A DNA stretch of 64,000 bases from Malikia spinosa (GCF_002980625.1 NZ_PVLR01000036.1:1-64000); one strand, 5' to 3'; numbered from the stretch's first letter, positions 16,905-26,872 are shown. Notes: generated by a model from the sequence alone, not told the origin. Translations and numbers: made by a program.

Positions 16905-19900
16905 TCAGGCCTCGAAGGGCAGCTTCAGCTCGCTCAGGTCGCGGCGGGTTTCGACCAGCACCAGCGGACCTTCGTCGGCCAGCACGACCGGCTTGGGTTC
17001 GCGCGGCACGCGCACCGGCTGCGGTTCGGCAGCGATCGCTGCCTGCACCTGGGCCACCTTGTCGGCATCGGACTGGACCCATTCCAGGCCGACTTGCTGC
17101 GCCAGTGTCGACAGCTCATCGATGGCCAGGCGGTAGGCCTGGGCCAAGGGAGCTGCCGCCGCCGGTTCTGCCGCAACGACAGCAACAGCCGGGGCTGCCA
17201 CTGCAGCCGGAGCTGCAGCCGCGACCGGGGCCTGGACCGGAGCCGGGGCCACTTCAGGTGCGGCTTCGACAGCTGCCGGCTGGCTGGCCTCGACCGGCTG
17301 GGCTTCTTCAGCCAGTGCTACCGCAGGCTGCTGCGCGACGGCCAGCTCGACCGGTGCTTCGACTTCGGTGACTGCGCTGGCAGCGGCAGCCTTGAAGTAG
17401 GAGCGCGGTGCTGCGGCGTCGGTTTCAGCAACGACCGGTTCAGCCGCCTGGGCATCGGCTTCTTCAGCCGATGCGGTGCCTTCGCCACGCGAGCGGCGGT
17501 CACGGCCGTAGCGGTCACGGCTGCGGCGCTCGCGCGGAGCGCGCGGCTCGGCCTGTGCGGCATCGGTCTTGCCCGATTCGTCGCTGGCTTCGGTGTTTTC
17601 CGCCACCGGGGTATCGGCGGCTTGACCGGCTTCGGCTTCAGCTGCAGGCGCGTTGCGGCGACCTTCGTTGCGCGGACCGCGACGACGGCCTTCGCCGCGT
17701 TCGCGGCGGCCTTCGGCCGGGACGCTGCCTTCAGCCGCGTCGGTGGCGGTAGCGCCGTTCTCGAGGTTCAGCGCCACGGCTTCCGTGGCAGCGATCTCGG
17801 GGCGGATCTCAGGACGGGATTCGGGACGGGCGTCACGGCGACCTTCGCGGCGGGGTTCGCCACGGCCTTCGCGTCCTTCACGGCCCTCGCGGGGCTCAGC
17901 CGTCCGGCCTTCGCCACGGTTGCGTTCGTTGCGGCGGCCCTCGACGCTGCGTTCGCCTTGGCCCTGGGCCGGACGTTCGCCGTTGCGGTTCTCGAGCGGA
18001 CGCTCGCTGCGTTCGCCACGCTCGCCGCGGCCATTGCCGTTGCGATTGCCGCGCTCACCGCGTTCCCCACGGTTGCCACGGTTCTCGCCGCGGGCTTCGC
18101 GCGCTGCGGGCGCAGCAGCGGCCGGGCTCGGGCTGGCCGCCACCGGCGTTGCCACCGGCGCCAGGGCCGGCGCGACGCCGAACAGGCGCTTGAGCCAGGC
18201 CATGAAGCCGGTTTCGGGTGCCGGCACCGCACGCACCGGAGCGGCGGCAGCCACTGGCGCCTTCAGCGGCGCTGCGGCTTCGGGCTTGGGGGTCGAAACC
18301 GGGGCCGGCGCATCGGGCAGCACGCCCTTGATCAGCGGCTCCTGCTTGTTCGAGCGTTCCTGGCTGCGGCGGGTGAAGGTGGCCACATCCTCGACCTCCT
18401 CGGCCATCTTGTAGCTCGCGTCCAGCTGCTCCAGGCGCGGGTCGTCATGCTTGAGGCGCTCGAGCTTGTAATGCGGCGTGTCGAGCGACTTGTTCGGCAC
18501 CAGCAGCACGCTGATGCGCTGCTTGAGCTCGATCTTGGTGATCTCGGTGCGCTTCTCGTTGAGCAGGAAGCTCGCGACCTCGACCGGCACCTGGACCAGC
18601 ACGGCGGCCGTGCTCTCCTTGAGCGACTCCTCCTGGATGATGCGCAGGATCTGCAGTGCCGACGACTCGGTGTCGCGGATATGGCCGGAGCCGCCGCAGC
18701 GCGGGCAGGGGATCGAGGCGCCTTCGTTCAGGGCCGGGCGCAGGCGCTGGCGGCTCATCTCGAGCAGGCCGAACTTGCTGATCGAGCCGAACTGCACGCG
18801 GGCGCGGTCCTGGCGCAGCGCGTCGCGCAGGCGGTTCTCGACCTCGCGCCGGTTGCGCGACTCTTCCATGTCGATGAAATCGATCACGATCAGGCCGCCG
18901 AGGTCGCGCAGGCGGGCCTGGCGCGCCACTTCGTCGGCAGCTTCCAGGTTGGTGCGGGTCGCGGTTTCCTCGATGTCGCCGCCCTTGATCGAGCGCGCCG
19001 AGTTGACGTCAACCGCCACCAGTGCCTCGGTCTGGTCGATCACGATCGCGCCGCCGCTGGGCAGCGTCACGGTGCGGCTGTAGGCGGTCTCGATCTGGTG
19101 CTCGATCTGGAAGCGGCTGAACAGGGGCGCATCGTCGCGATAGCGCTTGACGCGGTGCTCCTGCTCCGGCATCACATGCGCCATGAACTGGTGCGCCTGC
19201 TCGAAGATATCGTCGGTGTCGATCAGGATCTCGCCGATGTCGTTGTTGAAGTAGTCGCGGATGGCGCGGATCACCAGGCTCGATTCCTGGTAGATCAGGA
19301 AGGCGCCCTTGCCGGACTTGGCAGCGCCGTCGATCGCGTTCCACAATTTCAGCAGGTAGTTCAGGTCCCACTGCAGCTCGCCAGCTTCGCGGCCGATGCC
19401 GGCGGTGCGCGCGATGATGCTCATGCCGTTCGGGTACTCGAGCTGCTCGAGCGCGGCTTTGAGCTCGGCGCGGTCCTCGCCCTCGATGCGTCGGCTGACG
19501 CCGCCGCCGCGCGGGTTGTTCGGCATCAGCACCACATAGCGGCCGGCCAGGCTCACGAAGGTGGTCAGCGCCGCGCCCTTGTTGCCGCGTTCTTCCTTCT
19601 CGACCTGGACCAGCAGTTCCTGGCCTTCCCGGATCACGTCCTGGATGCGCGCCTGCGACGGCGAGGCGCTGCCCTGGAAATACTGGCGCGAGATTTCCTT
19701 GAACGGCAGGAAGCCGTGGCGATCCTCGCCGTAGTCGACGAAACAGGCTTCGAGCGAAGGCTCGACGCGGGTGACGACGGCCTTGTAGATGTTGCCCTTG
19801 CGCTGCTCGCGCCCTTCGATTTCGATCTCGTAGTCGAGCAGTTTCTGCCCGTCGACGATGGCCAGGCGGCGTTCTTCGGCCTGCGTGGCATTGATCAACA

Positions 19901-19910
19901 TGCGCTTCAT
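16905..19910 (-). CDS. rne: Ribonuclease E
   Basis: The main endoribonuclease of mRNA turnover and rRNA/tRNA processing, and scaffold of the RNA degradosome. The 1001-residue protein has the N-terminal catalytic half: S1 domain (about residues 35-120), 5' sensor, and DNase I-like domain with metal-binding aspartates in [11 protein letters not shown] and [10 protein letters not shown]. The zinc-link CPRCGGSGH follows. From about residue 520 it is a long disordered tail: an Arg/Gly/Glu-rich block ([20 protein letters not shown]), then an Ala/Pro/Val-rich acidic part and a short conserved C-terminal end. The start [13 protein letters not shown] at 19910 is the family start. A long upstream leader suggests autoregulation. 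Confidence 0.97.
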   Translation of the reverse strand: MKRMLINATQAEERRLAIVDGQKLLDYEIEIEGREQRKGNIYKAVVTRVEPSLEACFVDYGEDRHGFLPFKEISRQYFQGSASPSQARIQDVIREGQELLVQVEKEERGNKGAALTTFVSLAGRYVVLMPNNPRGGGVSRRIEGEDRAELKAALEQLEYPNGMSIIARTAGIGREAGELQWDLNYLLKLWNAIDGAAKSGKGAFLIYQESSLVIRAIRDYFNNDIGEILIDTDDIFEQAHQFMAHVMPEQEHRVKRYRDDAPLFSRFQIEHQIETAYSRTVTLPSGGAIVIDQTEALVAVDVNSARSIKGGDIEETATRTNLEAADEVARQARLRDLGGLIVIDFIDMEESRNRREVENRLRDALRQDRARVQFGSISKFGLLEMSRQRLRPALNEGASIPCPRCGGSGHIRDTESSALQILRIIQEESLKESTAAVLVQVPVEVASFLLNEKRTEITKIELKQRISVLLVPNKSLDTPHYKLERLKHDDPRLEQLDASYKMAEEVEDVATFTRRSQERSNKQEPLIKGVLPDAPAPVSTPKPEAAAPLKAPVAAAAPVRAVPAPETGFMAWLKRLFGVAPALAPVATPVAASPSPAAAAPAAREARGENRGNRGERGERGNRNGNGRGERGERSERPLENRNGERPAQGQGERSVEGRRNERNRGEGRTAEPREGREGREGRGEPRREGRRDARPESRPEIRPEIAATEAVALNLENGATATDAAEGSVPAEGRRERGEGRRRGPRNEGRRNAPAAEAEAGQAADTPVAENTEASDESGKTDAAQAEPRAPRERRSRDRYGRDRRSRGEGTASAEEADAQAAEPVVAETDAAAPRSYFKAAAASAVTEVEAPVELAVAQQPAVALAEEAQPVEASQPAAVEAAPEVAPAPVQAPVAAAAPAAVAAPAVAVVAAEPAAAAPLAQAYRLAIDELSTLAQQVGLEWVQSDADKVAQVQAAIAAEPQPVRVPREPKPVVLADEGPLVLVETRRDLSELKLPFEA

Positions 19911-20525
19911 GTGTGCGTTCCTCTTGTCACTGACTAACAGCCCTGTCGGGCTCAAGCCGTGAACCGCAGCAGATGGCACGAACGAGGAGGAATTGCCGGA
20001 GAGCCAGTGCAAGGGGTGAGGGGCGGCGCCGCGACACTTGCGGCAATCCGCGCGCGCTCAACCCTGTCCGGGCATGGGCGCGTGGAGTGGCGTGATCAAA
20101 GGCGGCAGGGCGGCGTGATGCACGGCGGCTGGCCTAGAGGTCTTTGGTTTCACTTCAGTCCTCGTCCAGCTCCGGCTCTGAGGCCTGCGGGCTGGACGGT
20201 TGGGGTATTCCGTATCGGGTTCGCTGTCATCGACGGCGGTTCGCCACCGGGGCGCTGCACCGGATCGGCCAGGCCAAATCGGGCCGGGACGGGGGAGGGT
20301 GCGGCTCAGCAGTGGCTGGCAACCAATATCCGGCAAGCGGGGCGGGCAGGAGGGTCATGCCCTTCGTTGGGCCGCCTTGGCACTCTGCCTTAAACTTCGA
20401 GGCAAATCGAGCACCTACCCCACGGGTCCGGATCAGATCATTATAGTGCCCGACGCCCGCGAAATGCGTGAACTGCTCGCAGGTTTTCCTGCCTCACTTG
20501 CCACCCCTCACAGCCCCACCCAGCC
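19911..20525. other. Long intergenic region between rne and rluC
   Basis: This 615-base stretch separates two divergent genes and contains no frame with recognisable protein features. The only AT-rich spot is near 20435-20450, with TATAAT on the minus strand at 20446-20441 and TATAGT on the plus strand at 20443-20448. If the minus-strand element is used, rne has a leader of roughly 520 bases, comparable in kind to the long structured rne leader through which RNase E controls its own message in enterobacteria. Confidence 0.5.
20441..20446 (-). promoter_or_regulatory. Candidate -10 element of the rne promoter
   Basis: A perfect TATAAT on the minus strand, the only consensus -10 in the region. 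The -35 position is poor (ACGCAT at 17-base spacing), so this is a weak promoter prediction. Confidence 0.35.
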
Positions 20526-21512
20526 ATGGCATCAACGCCCCAGGTCAGACACTACACCGTAGACGCCGAGTCAGCCGGCCAAAGGCTGGACAATTTCCTG
20601 CTGCGCGAACTCAAGGGGGTGCCCAAGACCCATGTCTACCGCATCATCCGTTCCGGTGAGGTCCGGATCAACAAGGGGCGGGCCCAGGCCGACACGCGAT
20701 TGCAGGCCGATGACCTGATTCGGGTGCCGCCGATACGGCTGTCCGAAAAGATCGAGGCCAAACAGGAAAATCCTGCGCCAGCGCGTGAATTTCCCGTCCT
20801 GTTCGAGGATGCCGCTTTCATGGCCATCAACAAGCCGGCTGGCGTTGCCGTCCACGGTGGCAGTGGGGTTTCTTTCGGTGTGATTGAGCAATTGCGCCAG
20901 GCCCGCCCTGGATTGCCTTTGCTCGAACTGGTGCATCGACTCGATCGAGAAACCAGCGGCATTTTGCTGGTGGCCAAGAAAAGAAGCGCACTCAAGGCGC
21001 TGCAGGACCAGTTTCGCGAACGCGAGACCGCCAAGACCTATCTGGCCCTGGTCAAGGGCGCCTGGCCGGCCAACAAGAAAGTGATAGATCAGCCGCTGCA
21101 CAAATACCTGTTGCCCGATGGCGAGCGGCGGGTTCGGGTTACCCATGCCGATGATCCGGATGGCATGCGCTCGATCACGCTGGTCAAGGTGCTGGGCCAG
21201 GTGCGACCGCCTGCCGGCTGGGCGGACGGAATGCCGCCGGTGCTGAGCCTGCTGGCGGTCACGATCAAGACCGGCCGCACGCACCAGATCCGCGTCCATC
21301 TGGCGAGTGCCGGCCATCCGATTGCCGGCGATGACAAGTATGGCGACTTCGATTTGAATCGGGCCTTGCAAAGGAATGGGCTCAAGCGCATGTTTCTCCA
21401 TGCCTGGCAATTGGGAGTCACCCATCCGGTGCTGCAGTCGCCGCTGCAATTGCAGGCCGATTTGCCGCCTGAATTGAAGGGCTGGAGCAACGTGGCCGAT
21501 TTCTTCGTATAA
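20526..21512 (+). CDS. rluC: 23S rRNA pseudouridine synthase RluC
   Basis: Makes pseudouridine in 23S rRNA (positions 955, 2504 and 2580 in E. coli). The 328-residue protein has an N-terminal S4 RNA-binding domain (about residues 15-75, GQRLDNFLLRELKGVPKTHV) and a catalytic domain with the active-site aspartate in HRLDRETSGILLVAKK. KTGRTHQIRVHLASAGHPI is the C-terminal signature. The neighbourhood (divergent rne, downstream HAD phosphatase) is the usual one for rluC in this order. The next gene, H-NS, starts 36 bases later. Confidence 0.95.
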   Translation: MASTPQVRHYTVDAESAGQRLDNFLLRELKGVPKTHVYRIIRSGEVRINKGRAQADTRLQADDLIRVPPIRLSEKIEAKQENPAPAREFPVLFEDAAFMAINKPAGVAVHGGSGVSFGVIEQLRQARPGLPLLELVHRLDRETSGILLVAKKRSALKALQDQFRERETAKTYLALVKGAWPANKKVIDQPLHKYLLPDGERRVRVTHADDPDGMRSITLVKVLGQVRPPAGWADGMPPVLSLLAVTIKTGRTHQIRVHLASAGHPIAGDDKYGDFDLNRALQRNGLKRMFLHAWQLGVTHPVLQSPLQLQADLPPELKGWSNVADFFV

Positions 21513-21548
21513 TCGGGCCGTTAAATCTTCACAATCAAGGACGTCGAC

Positions 21549-21860
21549 ATGGCAACTTATTCCGAATTGGTTTCCCAGGCCCAAGCTCTGATGGCACAGG
21601 CCGAGCAGGTGCGCAAGCACGAACTTGCCAGCGTGGTCGCCGATATCAAGGCCAAGATGAAGGAATACGGCATCACGGTTGAAGACCTCGGTGCAGCATC
21701 TTCCGCTCGCAAGGGTGGTGCTGGAAAATCCAAGGCTCCGGCCAAATACCAGGGGCCGAATGGCGAGTTGTGGTCGGGTGGTCCGGGCCGCAAGCCTGAG
21801 TGGGTCAAGGTTGCACTGGCAGCCGGTCAGAATCTGGATCAATTCCTGATCAATTCCTGA
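21549..21860 (+). CDS. H-NS family nucleoid-associated protein
   Basis: A 103-residue DNA-binding protein. The N-terminal half is a coiled-coil oligomerisation region (residues 1-50, rich in Ala, Gln and Lys). The C-terminal domain KYQGPNGELWSGGPGRKPEW carries the WSGGPGRKPEW variant of the H-NS DNA-binding loop. This is the short betaproteobacterial form, like Bordetella BpH3. It would silence AT-rich DNA and shape the nucleoid. AAGGA precedes the ATG, and a strong terminator follows. Confidence 0.93.
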   Translation: MATYSELVSQAQALMAQAEQVRKHELASVVADIKAKMKEYGITVEDLGAASSARKGGAGKSKAPAKYQGPNGELWSGGPGRKPEWVKVALAAGQNLDQFLINS

Positions 21861-21888
21861 TCCTTGGCGGGGTTGTTTTCCCCCGTGT

Positions 21889-21920
21889 AAAAGGGCGCAT
21901 CCTGCGCCCTTTTCTTTTTT
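21889..21920 (+). terminator. Rho-independent terminator after the H-NS gene
   Basis: AAAAGGGCGCA pairs exactly with TGCGCCCTTTT around a three-base loop and is followed by CTTTTTT. It ends just upstream of the next gene's start codon at 21933. Confidence 0.93.
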
Positions 21921-21932
21921 GAGCTCTTCATC

Positions 21933-22592
21933 ATGCGTCCACGCCGTTTCGACCTGATCGCCTTCGACTGGGATGGCACCCTGTTCGACTCTACCCTTCT
22001 GATCACGCGCAGCATCCAGCAGGCGGTGTGCGATGTCGGCGGCAGCATGCCCAGCGACGCCCAGGCCTCCTACGTGATTGGCATGGGGCTGATGCAGGCC
22101 CTGGCCCACGCGGCACCCGACGTGCCGCCCGAGCAGTACCCGCGCCTGGGCGAACGTTACCGCCACCATTACCTCGCGCGCCAGCACGACATCAGCCTGT
22201 TCGACGGCGTGCTGCCGCTGCTGGCCGATCTCAAGTCGCGCCATCACTGGTTGACAGTGGCCACGGGAAAAAGCCGGCGTGGCCTCGACGAGACACTGCG
22301 CCATGTCGAGCTGCAAGGCGTCTTCGACGGCAGCCGCACTGCCGACGAGACCGCCGGCAAGCCCAGCCCGCAGATGCTGTTTGAACTGATGCGCGAGTTC
22401 GGGGTCGAACCCGAGCGCACGCTGATGATTGGCGATACCACCCATGACCTGCAGATGGCGCTCAATGCCGGCTGCGCCAGCCTGGGCGTCAGCTATGGCG
22501 CGCATGATCCGGCCGCCTTTGCGGCGCTGCAGCCGCTGCATGTCGCGCATTCGGTACGTGAACTGCACGACTGGTTGCTGGCCGAGGCCTGA
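21933..22592 (+). CDS. HAD family hydrolase, phosphoglycolate phosphatase-like
   Basis: A 219-residue phosphatase of the HAD superfamily. Motif I FDWDGTLFDS (nucleophile and acid aspartates near residues 12-14), motif II TVATGKSRRG, the motif III lysine in AGKPSPQM and motif IV MIGDTTHDLQMA are all intact. The helical cap between motifs I and II places it with Gph-like enzymes. The substrate is probably a small sugar phosphate or phosphoglycolate but is not determined by sequence. It is usually found next to rluC, as here. Confidence 0.88.
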   Translation: MRPRRFDLIAFDWDGTLFDSTLLITRSIQQAVCDVGGSMPSDAQASYVIGMGLMQALAHAAPDVPPEQYPRLGERYRHHYLARQHDISLFDGVLPLLADLKSRHHWLTVATGKSRRGLDETLRHVELQGVFDGSRTADETAGKPSPQMLFELMREFGVEPERTLMIGDTTHDLQMALNAGCASLGVSYGAHDPAAFAALQPLHVAHSVRELHDWLLAEA

Positions 22593-22674
22593 ATCCGCGT
22601 CCGGTCCCGGTACCGAAGCGGCCCGGCGCGGGCACAATCGGCCCCAATTAACTGCGTTTCCCTGAGAGAACAAG

Positions 22675-23622
22675 ATGTCGGTCCAATGGTTTCCCGGTCA
22701 CATGCACGCCACCAGGAAGGCGATCCTCGAGCGCGCCAAGGAGCTCGATGTCGTGGTCGAGCTGCTCGACGCGCGCCTGCCTGGCTCCAGCGCCAATCCC
22801 TTGCTGGCCCAGCTGACGGCGGGCAAGCCCACGCTCAAGGTGCTCAACAAGCAGGACCTCGCTGATCCGGTCCGCACCGAGCAATGGCTGGCGCATTACA
22901 ACGCCCAGCCCGGGACCCGGGCCATCGCGCTCGACGCCAGCGAGACCTCGCCGGCCAAGGCCATCATCGCGGCCTGCCGCGAGCTCGCGCCGCTGCGCGG
23001 CGGCATGGCCAAGCCGCTGCGTGTGCTGATCGGCGGCATTCCCAACGTCGGCAAGTCGACCCTGGTCAACACCCTCAAGGGCAAGCGCGCGACCAAGACC
23101 GGCGACGAGGCCGGCGTGACCAAGGTCGAGCAGCGCATCGTGCTGGCTGATGATTTCTATCTGTACGACACTCCCGGCATGCTCTGGCCCAAGATCGTCG
23201 TGCCTGAGAGCGGTCATCACCTCGCCGCCAGCGGCGCGGTCGGGCGCAACGCCTTCGACGAGGAGCTGATCGCGCTCGAGCTGCTCAAGGTGCTGCAAGG
23301 CCCTTATGCGGCGCTGCTCGAGGCACGCTACAAATGGGGCTGGACGGCCGAAACAGTCGCTGCCATGAAGGACGAGGAGCTGTTGTTCGCGATCGGCAAG
23401 AAGCGTGGCGCGCTGCTGCCCGGTGGCAAGCTCAATGCGCAAAAGGCGGCCGAGACCTTGCTGACTGACTTCCGTAGTGGGGTGCTGGGCCGGATCACGC
23501 TTGAGACCCCGGAGCAGTTCGCGCGCTGGCTCGCCGCCGGCCTCGAGGCCGAAGCCCGGCATGCCGCCGAGCGTGAAAAGAAGCTGGCCCAGCGCCGCGG
23601 CCAGTACCGCGGCGAGGCCTGA
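22675..23622 (+). CDS. ylqF: Ribosome biogenesis GTPase, YlqF/RbgA type
   Basis: A 315-residue circularly permuted GTPase acting in large-subunit ribosome assembly. The permuted motif order is visible: G4 LNKQDLAD (about residue 60) comes before G1 GGIPNVGKSTLVN (about 122) and G3 DTPGMLWPK (about 163). The N-terminal WFPGHMHATRKAI is a family signature. The C-terminal domain is all-helical and ends in a basic tail. A GAGAACAAG stretch precedes the ATG. tRNA-Leu follows 37 bases downstream, with no clear terminator between them. Confidence 0.94.
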   Translation: MSVQWFPGHMHATRKAILERAKELDVVVELLDARLPGSSANPLLAQLTAGKPTLKVLNKQDLADPVRTEQWLAHYNAQPGTRAIALDASETSPAKAIIAACRELAPLRGGMAKPLRVLIGGIPNVGKSTLVNTLKGKRATKTGDEAGVTKVEQRIVLADDFYLYDTPGMLWPKIVVPESGHHLAASGAVGRNAFDEELIALELLKVLQGPYAALLEARYKWGWTAETVAAMKDEELLFAIGKKRGALLPGGKLNAQKAAETLLTDFRSGVLGRITLETPEQFARWLAAGLEAEARHAAEREKKLAQRRGQYRGEA

Positions 23623-23659
23623 GCCGGTTTTTTGCCGTCTGGGGTAAACTACACGATTG

Positions 23660-23748
23660 GCCCCGGTGGTGAAATTGGTAGACACATCGGACTTAAAATC
23701 CGCCGCCTCTAATCGGGCGTACCGGTTCGATTCCGGTCCGGGGCACCA
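23660..23748 (+). tRNA. tRNA-Leu (anticodon TAA)
   Basis: An 89-base tRNA gene including an encoded CCA. The acceptor stem GCCCCGG pairs with CCGGGGC. The anticodon loop CTTAAAA is closed by a CGGA/TCCG-type stem and gives anticodon TAA. A long variable arm and a GGTTCGATTCC T-arm are present, as expected for a class II leucine tRNA. Confidence 0.96.
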
Positions 23749-23942
23749 GGCAGCGCCGCAGCCGCGCCTGCCATGACCGCGAGCCGCCCAGTCGGCCAGC
23801 GCTTGATCTAGCTGCCCCGCCGACTTCGGCTGCGGCCATCCCCCCGATTCAGCCCCATTTCCGCTGGCATCCAGGCTCTACAATTCGGTCGACAGCCGAA
23901 GGCAGGACCCGCGCCGACCAGCGCACAACCGCGAGCAACACC

Positions 23943-24569
23943 ATGACCTCATTCACCCCGCCTTTCGAGATCCACGTCCATGGTGACATCCTCCTGCGCG
24001 ACGATGTGGATTACAAGACCCTGCAGGAAACGCTCAAGCCGCTGTGGAAGTACACCGGCGCCAAGACCTTGCTCGAGGCGGCGCCGAGCTTCTACGAGGA
24101 CGAGCCCGGCATCCGCTTCGACGCCAAGGAGCATCTGCTGCAGCTGTGCTGGAGCGTCGAGGGCGACGAGGATTTCCGCCATGCGCTCGACGAGGTCTGC
24201 ATGGGACTGAATGAAATCGCGGCTTCGGGCGCGGCGCTCGAGGTCTCGTTCTACGACCTCGAGTTCGACGAGGAAGAGGCACCGCCCGAGACCGAGGCGC
24301 GCGACGACTTCCTGCTGCTGTTCGTCGGCCCGAATCCAGCCGCCATCATGCAGGTCCAGCGCGATTTGCTGGTGCAGGACGTGGTGCATCTGATGGAGCG
24401 CCATTTCGACGGCTCTGAACTCGGCGAGGTGGTCGGTGCAATCGACAAGCTGTTCACCGGCCGCTTCGACGACCTGATCAGCTCGATGCAGCTCGGCCGT
24501 CCGCCGCGCGGCAGCAATGGCCCTGCCGGCGGTCATGGCGGCCCGCGCAAGCCGCGCCACCTGCACTGA
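23943..24569 (+). CDS. Conserved hypothetical protein
   Basis: A 208-residue acidic soluble protein with no signal peptide or membrane segment. I do not recognise a named domain. It shows an alternating alpha/beta pattern: EIHVHGDILLRDDVDYKTL, then HLLQLCWSVEGDEDFRHALD, then EVSFYDLEFDEEEAPPETEA and DDFLLLFVGPNPAAIMQVQ. The C-terminus is a Gly/Pro/Arg/His-rich tail (about residues 185-208). It appears to be a Burkholderiales-restricted family. It lies between tRNA-Leu and fumarase, convergent with the latter, and shares a bidirectional terminator with it. Confidence 0.75.
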   Translation: MTSFTPPFEIHVHGDILLRDDVDYKTLQETLKPLWKYTGAKTLLEAAPSFYEDEPGIRFDAKEHLLQLCWSVEGDEDFRHALDEVCMGLNEIAASGAALEVSFYDLEFDEEEAPPETEARDDFLLLFVGPNPAAIMQVQRDLLVQDVVHLMERHFDGSELGEVVGAIDKLFTGRFDDLISSMQLGRPPRGSNGPAGGHGGPRKPRHLH

Positions 24570-24615
24570 ATCCGTAGCCCCGGCCCTGACCGCTGCTGGT
24601 CAGCGGTCTGGACAG

Positions 24616-24652
24616 CAAAAAGCCCCTGCCGGTGATCGACAGGGGCTTTTTG
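24616..24652. terminator. Bidirectional terminator between the 23943 gene and fumA
   Basis: CAAAAAGCCCCTG pairs exactly with CAGGGGCTTTTTG around an 11-base loop. Both strands have a stretch of T residues after the stem, so it can end transcription from both convergent genes. Confidence 0.92.
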
Positions 24653-24683
24653 CCTGGGGCGCCCGCTGTGGGCGCCACCCGCC

Positions 24684-26234
24684 TCAGTTGGCCGAGATCG
24701 CGATGCCCTTGAACTCGCCGCTGGCGATGCGCTTTTGCCATTCGGCCGGGCCGCTGGCGTGCACGTTGGCGCCGCTCGAGTCGACCGCCACCGTCACCGG
24801 CATGTCCTTGACGTCGAACTCGTAGATCGCTTCCATGCCGAGGTCGGCGAAGCCCACCACCTGGGCCGACTTGATCGCCTTGGCCACCAGGTAGGCGGCG
24901 CCGCCGACGGCCATCAGATAGGCTGACTGGTTGTCCTTGATCGCCTCGATCGCGACCGGGCCGCGCTCGGACTTGCCGATCATCGAGATCAGGCCGGTCT
25001 TCTCGAGCATCATGCGGGTGAACTTGTCCATCCGGGTGCCGGTGGTCGGGCCGGCGGGGCCAACGACTTCGTCACGCACCGGGTCGACCGGGCCGACGTA
25101 GTAGATCACGCGGTTGGTGAAGTCGACCGGCAGTGGCTCGCCCTTGGCCAGCATGTCGGCGATGCGCTTGTGCGCAGCGTCACGTCCGGTCAGCATCTTG
25201 CCGTTGAGCAGCAGCTTCTGGCCGACCTTCCAGCCCGCGACTTCTTCCTTGGTCAGGCTGTCGAGGTTGACGCGGGTCGCGCTCTGGGTGTCGGGCGTCC
25301 AGGTCACGGCCGGCCAGTCTTCCAGCTTGGGCGGCTCGATCTTGGCCGGGCCGGAGCCGTCGAGGTGGAAATGGCAGTGGCGGGTCGCGGCGCAGTTGGG
25401 CACGATCGCGACCGGCAGGTTGGCGGCGTGGCAGGGGTAGTCCAGCACCTTGACGTCGAGCACCGTGGTCAGGCCGCCCAGGCCCTGGGCACCGATGCCC
25501 AGCGCGTTGACCTTCTCGTACAGCTCCAGGCGCAGCTGCTCGGGACGAGTCAGCGTGGCGCCGCCCTGGGCCTTGGCGATCAGCTCGTGGATGTCGACCG
25601 GAGCCATGATCGACTCCTTGGCCAGCAGCATCGCCTTCTCGGGCGTGCCGCCGATGCCGATGCCCAGGATGCCCGGCGGGCACCAGCCCGCGCCCATGGT
25701 CGGCACGGTCTTGAGGATCCAGTCGACCAGGTCGTCGGACGGGTTCAGCATCGCGAACTTGGCCTTGGCTTCCGAGCCGCCGCCCTTGGCCGCGCAGATC
25801 ACTTCCACATGGTCACCCGGGACGATCTCGAAATGCACCACGGCCGGGGTGTTGTCCTTGGTGTTGCGGCGGGCGCCGGCCGGGTCGGCCAGCACCGAGG
25901 CCCGCAGCGGGTTGTCGGGGTTGGCGTAGGCGCGGCGCACGCCTTCGTCGATCATCTGCTGGATGCCCATGGTCGCGTCGGGCCAGGTCACGTTCATGCC
26001 GACCTTGATGAAGACCATGCCGATGCCGGTGTCCTGGCAGATCGGGCGGTGGCCTTCGGCCGACATGCGGCTGTTCGTCAGGATCTGGGCGATAGCGTCC
26101 TTGGCGGCCGGGCTTTGTTCGCGCTCGTAGGCTTCACCCAGGGCCTTGATGTAGTCCAGCGGGTGATAGAAGCTGATGTACTGGAAGGCGTCCGCGATGG
26201 ACTGGATCAGGTCTTCCTGTTTGATGGCGGTCAT
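24684..26234 (-). CDS. fumA: Fumarate hydratase, class I
   Basis: Interconverts fumarate and malate in the TCA cycle. The 516-residue single-chain protein is an oxygen-sensitive [4Fe-4S] enzyme: cluster cysteines lie in RPICQDTGIGMVF, NCAATRHCHF and TMGAGWCPPG. The N-terminal alpha domain and C-terminal beta domain (GPTTGTRMDKFTRMMLEKTG) are fused, as in E. coli FumA/B. It is the second gene of a leftward pair, 35 bases after the UPF0114 gene. No class II fumarase is in this window. Confidence 0.96.
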   Translation of the reverse strand: MTAIKQEDLIQSIADAFQYISFYHPLDYIKALGEAYEREQSPAAKDAIAQILTNSRMSAEGHRPICQDTGIGMVFIKVGMNVTWPDATMGIQQMIDEGVRRAYANPDNPLRASVLADPAGARRNTKDNTPAVVHFEIVPGDHVEVICAAKGGGSEAKAKFAMLNPSDDLVDWILKTVPTMGAGWCPPGILGIGIGGTPEKAMLLAKESIMAPVDIHELIAKAQGGATLTRPEQLRLELYEKVNALGIGAQGLGGLTTVLDVKVLDYPCHAANLPVAIVPNCAATRHCHFHLDGSGPAKIEPPKLEDWPAVTWTPDTQSATRVNLDSLTKEEVAGWKVGQKLLLNGKMLTGRDAAHKRIADMLAKGEPLPVDFTNRVIYYVGPVDPVRDEVVGPAGPTTGTRMDKFTRMMLEKTGLISMIGKSERGPVAIEAIKDNQSAYLMAVGGAAYLVAKAIKSAQVVGFADLGMEAIYEFDVKDMPVTVAVDSSGANVHASGPAEWQKRIASGEFKGIAISAN

Positions 26235-26269
26235 GGCAGGTCTTTCAGGGGGTCAAAAAAGGGTCGGCT

Positions 26270-26872
26270 TCAGTGCTTTTCGGCGGCGGACAGGTTCAGC
26301 AGGCGGTCGGTGAAGGCGATCGCCATCGCGCTGAGCAGGAACACGGCGTGGATGATGGTCTGCCACATCAGCACCTTCTCGTCGTAGTTGGCGGCGTTGA
26401 TGAAGGTCTTGAGCAGGTGGATCGACGAGATGCCGATGATGGCGGTGGCCAGCTTGACCTTGAGCACCGAGGCATTGACATGGCTGAGCCACTCGGGCTG
26501 GTCGGGGTGGCTTTCGAGGCCCATCCGGCTGACGAAGGTCTCGTAGCCGCCGACGATCACCATGATCAGCAGGTTCGAGATCATGACGACGTCGATCAGC
26601 GCGAGCACCACCAGCATGATGATGGTCTCGTTGAGCGCCGTCACCTCAGAGCCGGTCTTGTAGCCCATGCTGGTGACCAGCGCGTTGAGCGCGTTCTGGT
26701 TGCCGAAAGCGGCCTCGATCAAGTGGATCAACTCGACCCAGAAATGATAGACATAAATGCCCTGGGCGGCAATCAGGCCGAGGTAGAGCGGTAACTGCAG
26801 CCAACGACTGGCAAAGATCAGTTGCGACAAGGGGCCTATCGGCTGGGTGGGGTCGGTCTTGATGGAGCTCAT
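26270..26872 (-). CDS. UPF0114 (YqhA-type) membrane protein
   Basis: A 200-residue integral membrane protein with about four hydrophobic segments (around residues 25-45, 80-110, 138-158 and 170-190). [20 protein letters not shown] and [22 protein letters not shown] are the conserved family stretches. The family function is unknown; homologues occur beside fumarase genes. It starts the leftward unit with fumA. It diverges from acs, 136 bases away. Confidence 0.88.
   Translation of the reverse strand: MSSIKTDPTQPIGPLSQLIFASRWLQLPLYLGLIAAQGIYVYHFWVELIHLIEAAFGNQNALNALVTSMGYKTGSEVTALNETIIMLVVLALIDVVMISNLLIMVIVGGYETFVSRMGLESHPDQPEWLSHVNASVLKVKLATAIIGISSIHLLKTFINAANYDEKVLMWQTIIHAVFLLSAMAIAFTDRLLNLSAAEKH

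Noticed and set aside
17094-19937. Long open frame antisense to rne
   Set aside because: It is a mirror of the RNase E gene, with repetitive Arg/Gly/Ala composition and no recognisable domain or ribosome site.
19959-20562. Short open frames in the rne-rluC intergenic region
   Set aside because: They overlap one another in several frames, lack ribosome sites and show no protein-like pattern; a non-coding leader is more likely.
23660-23942. tRNA-Leu(TAA) as an attachment site for an integrated element
   Set aside because: No integrase, no repeat of the tRNA 3' end downstream, and ordinary chromosomal genes follow.
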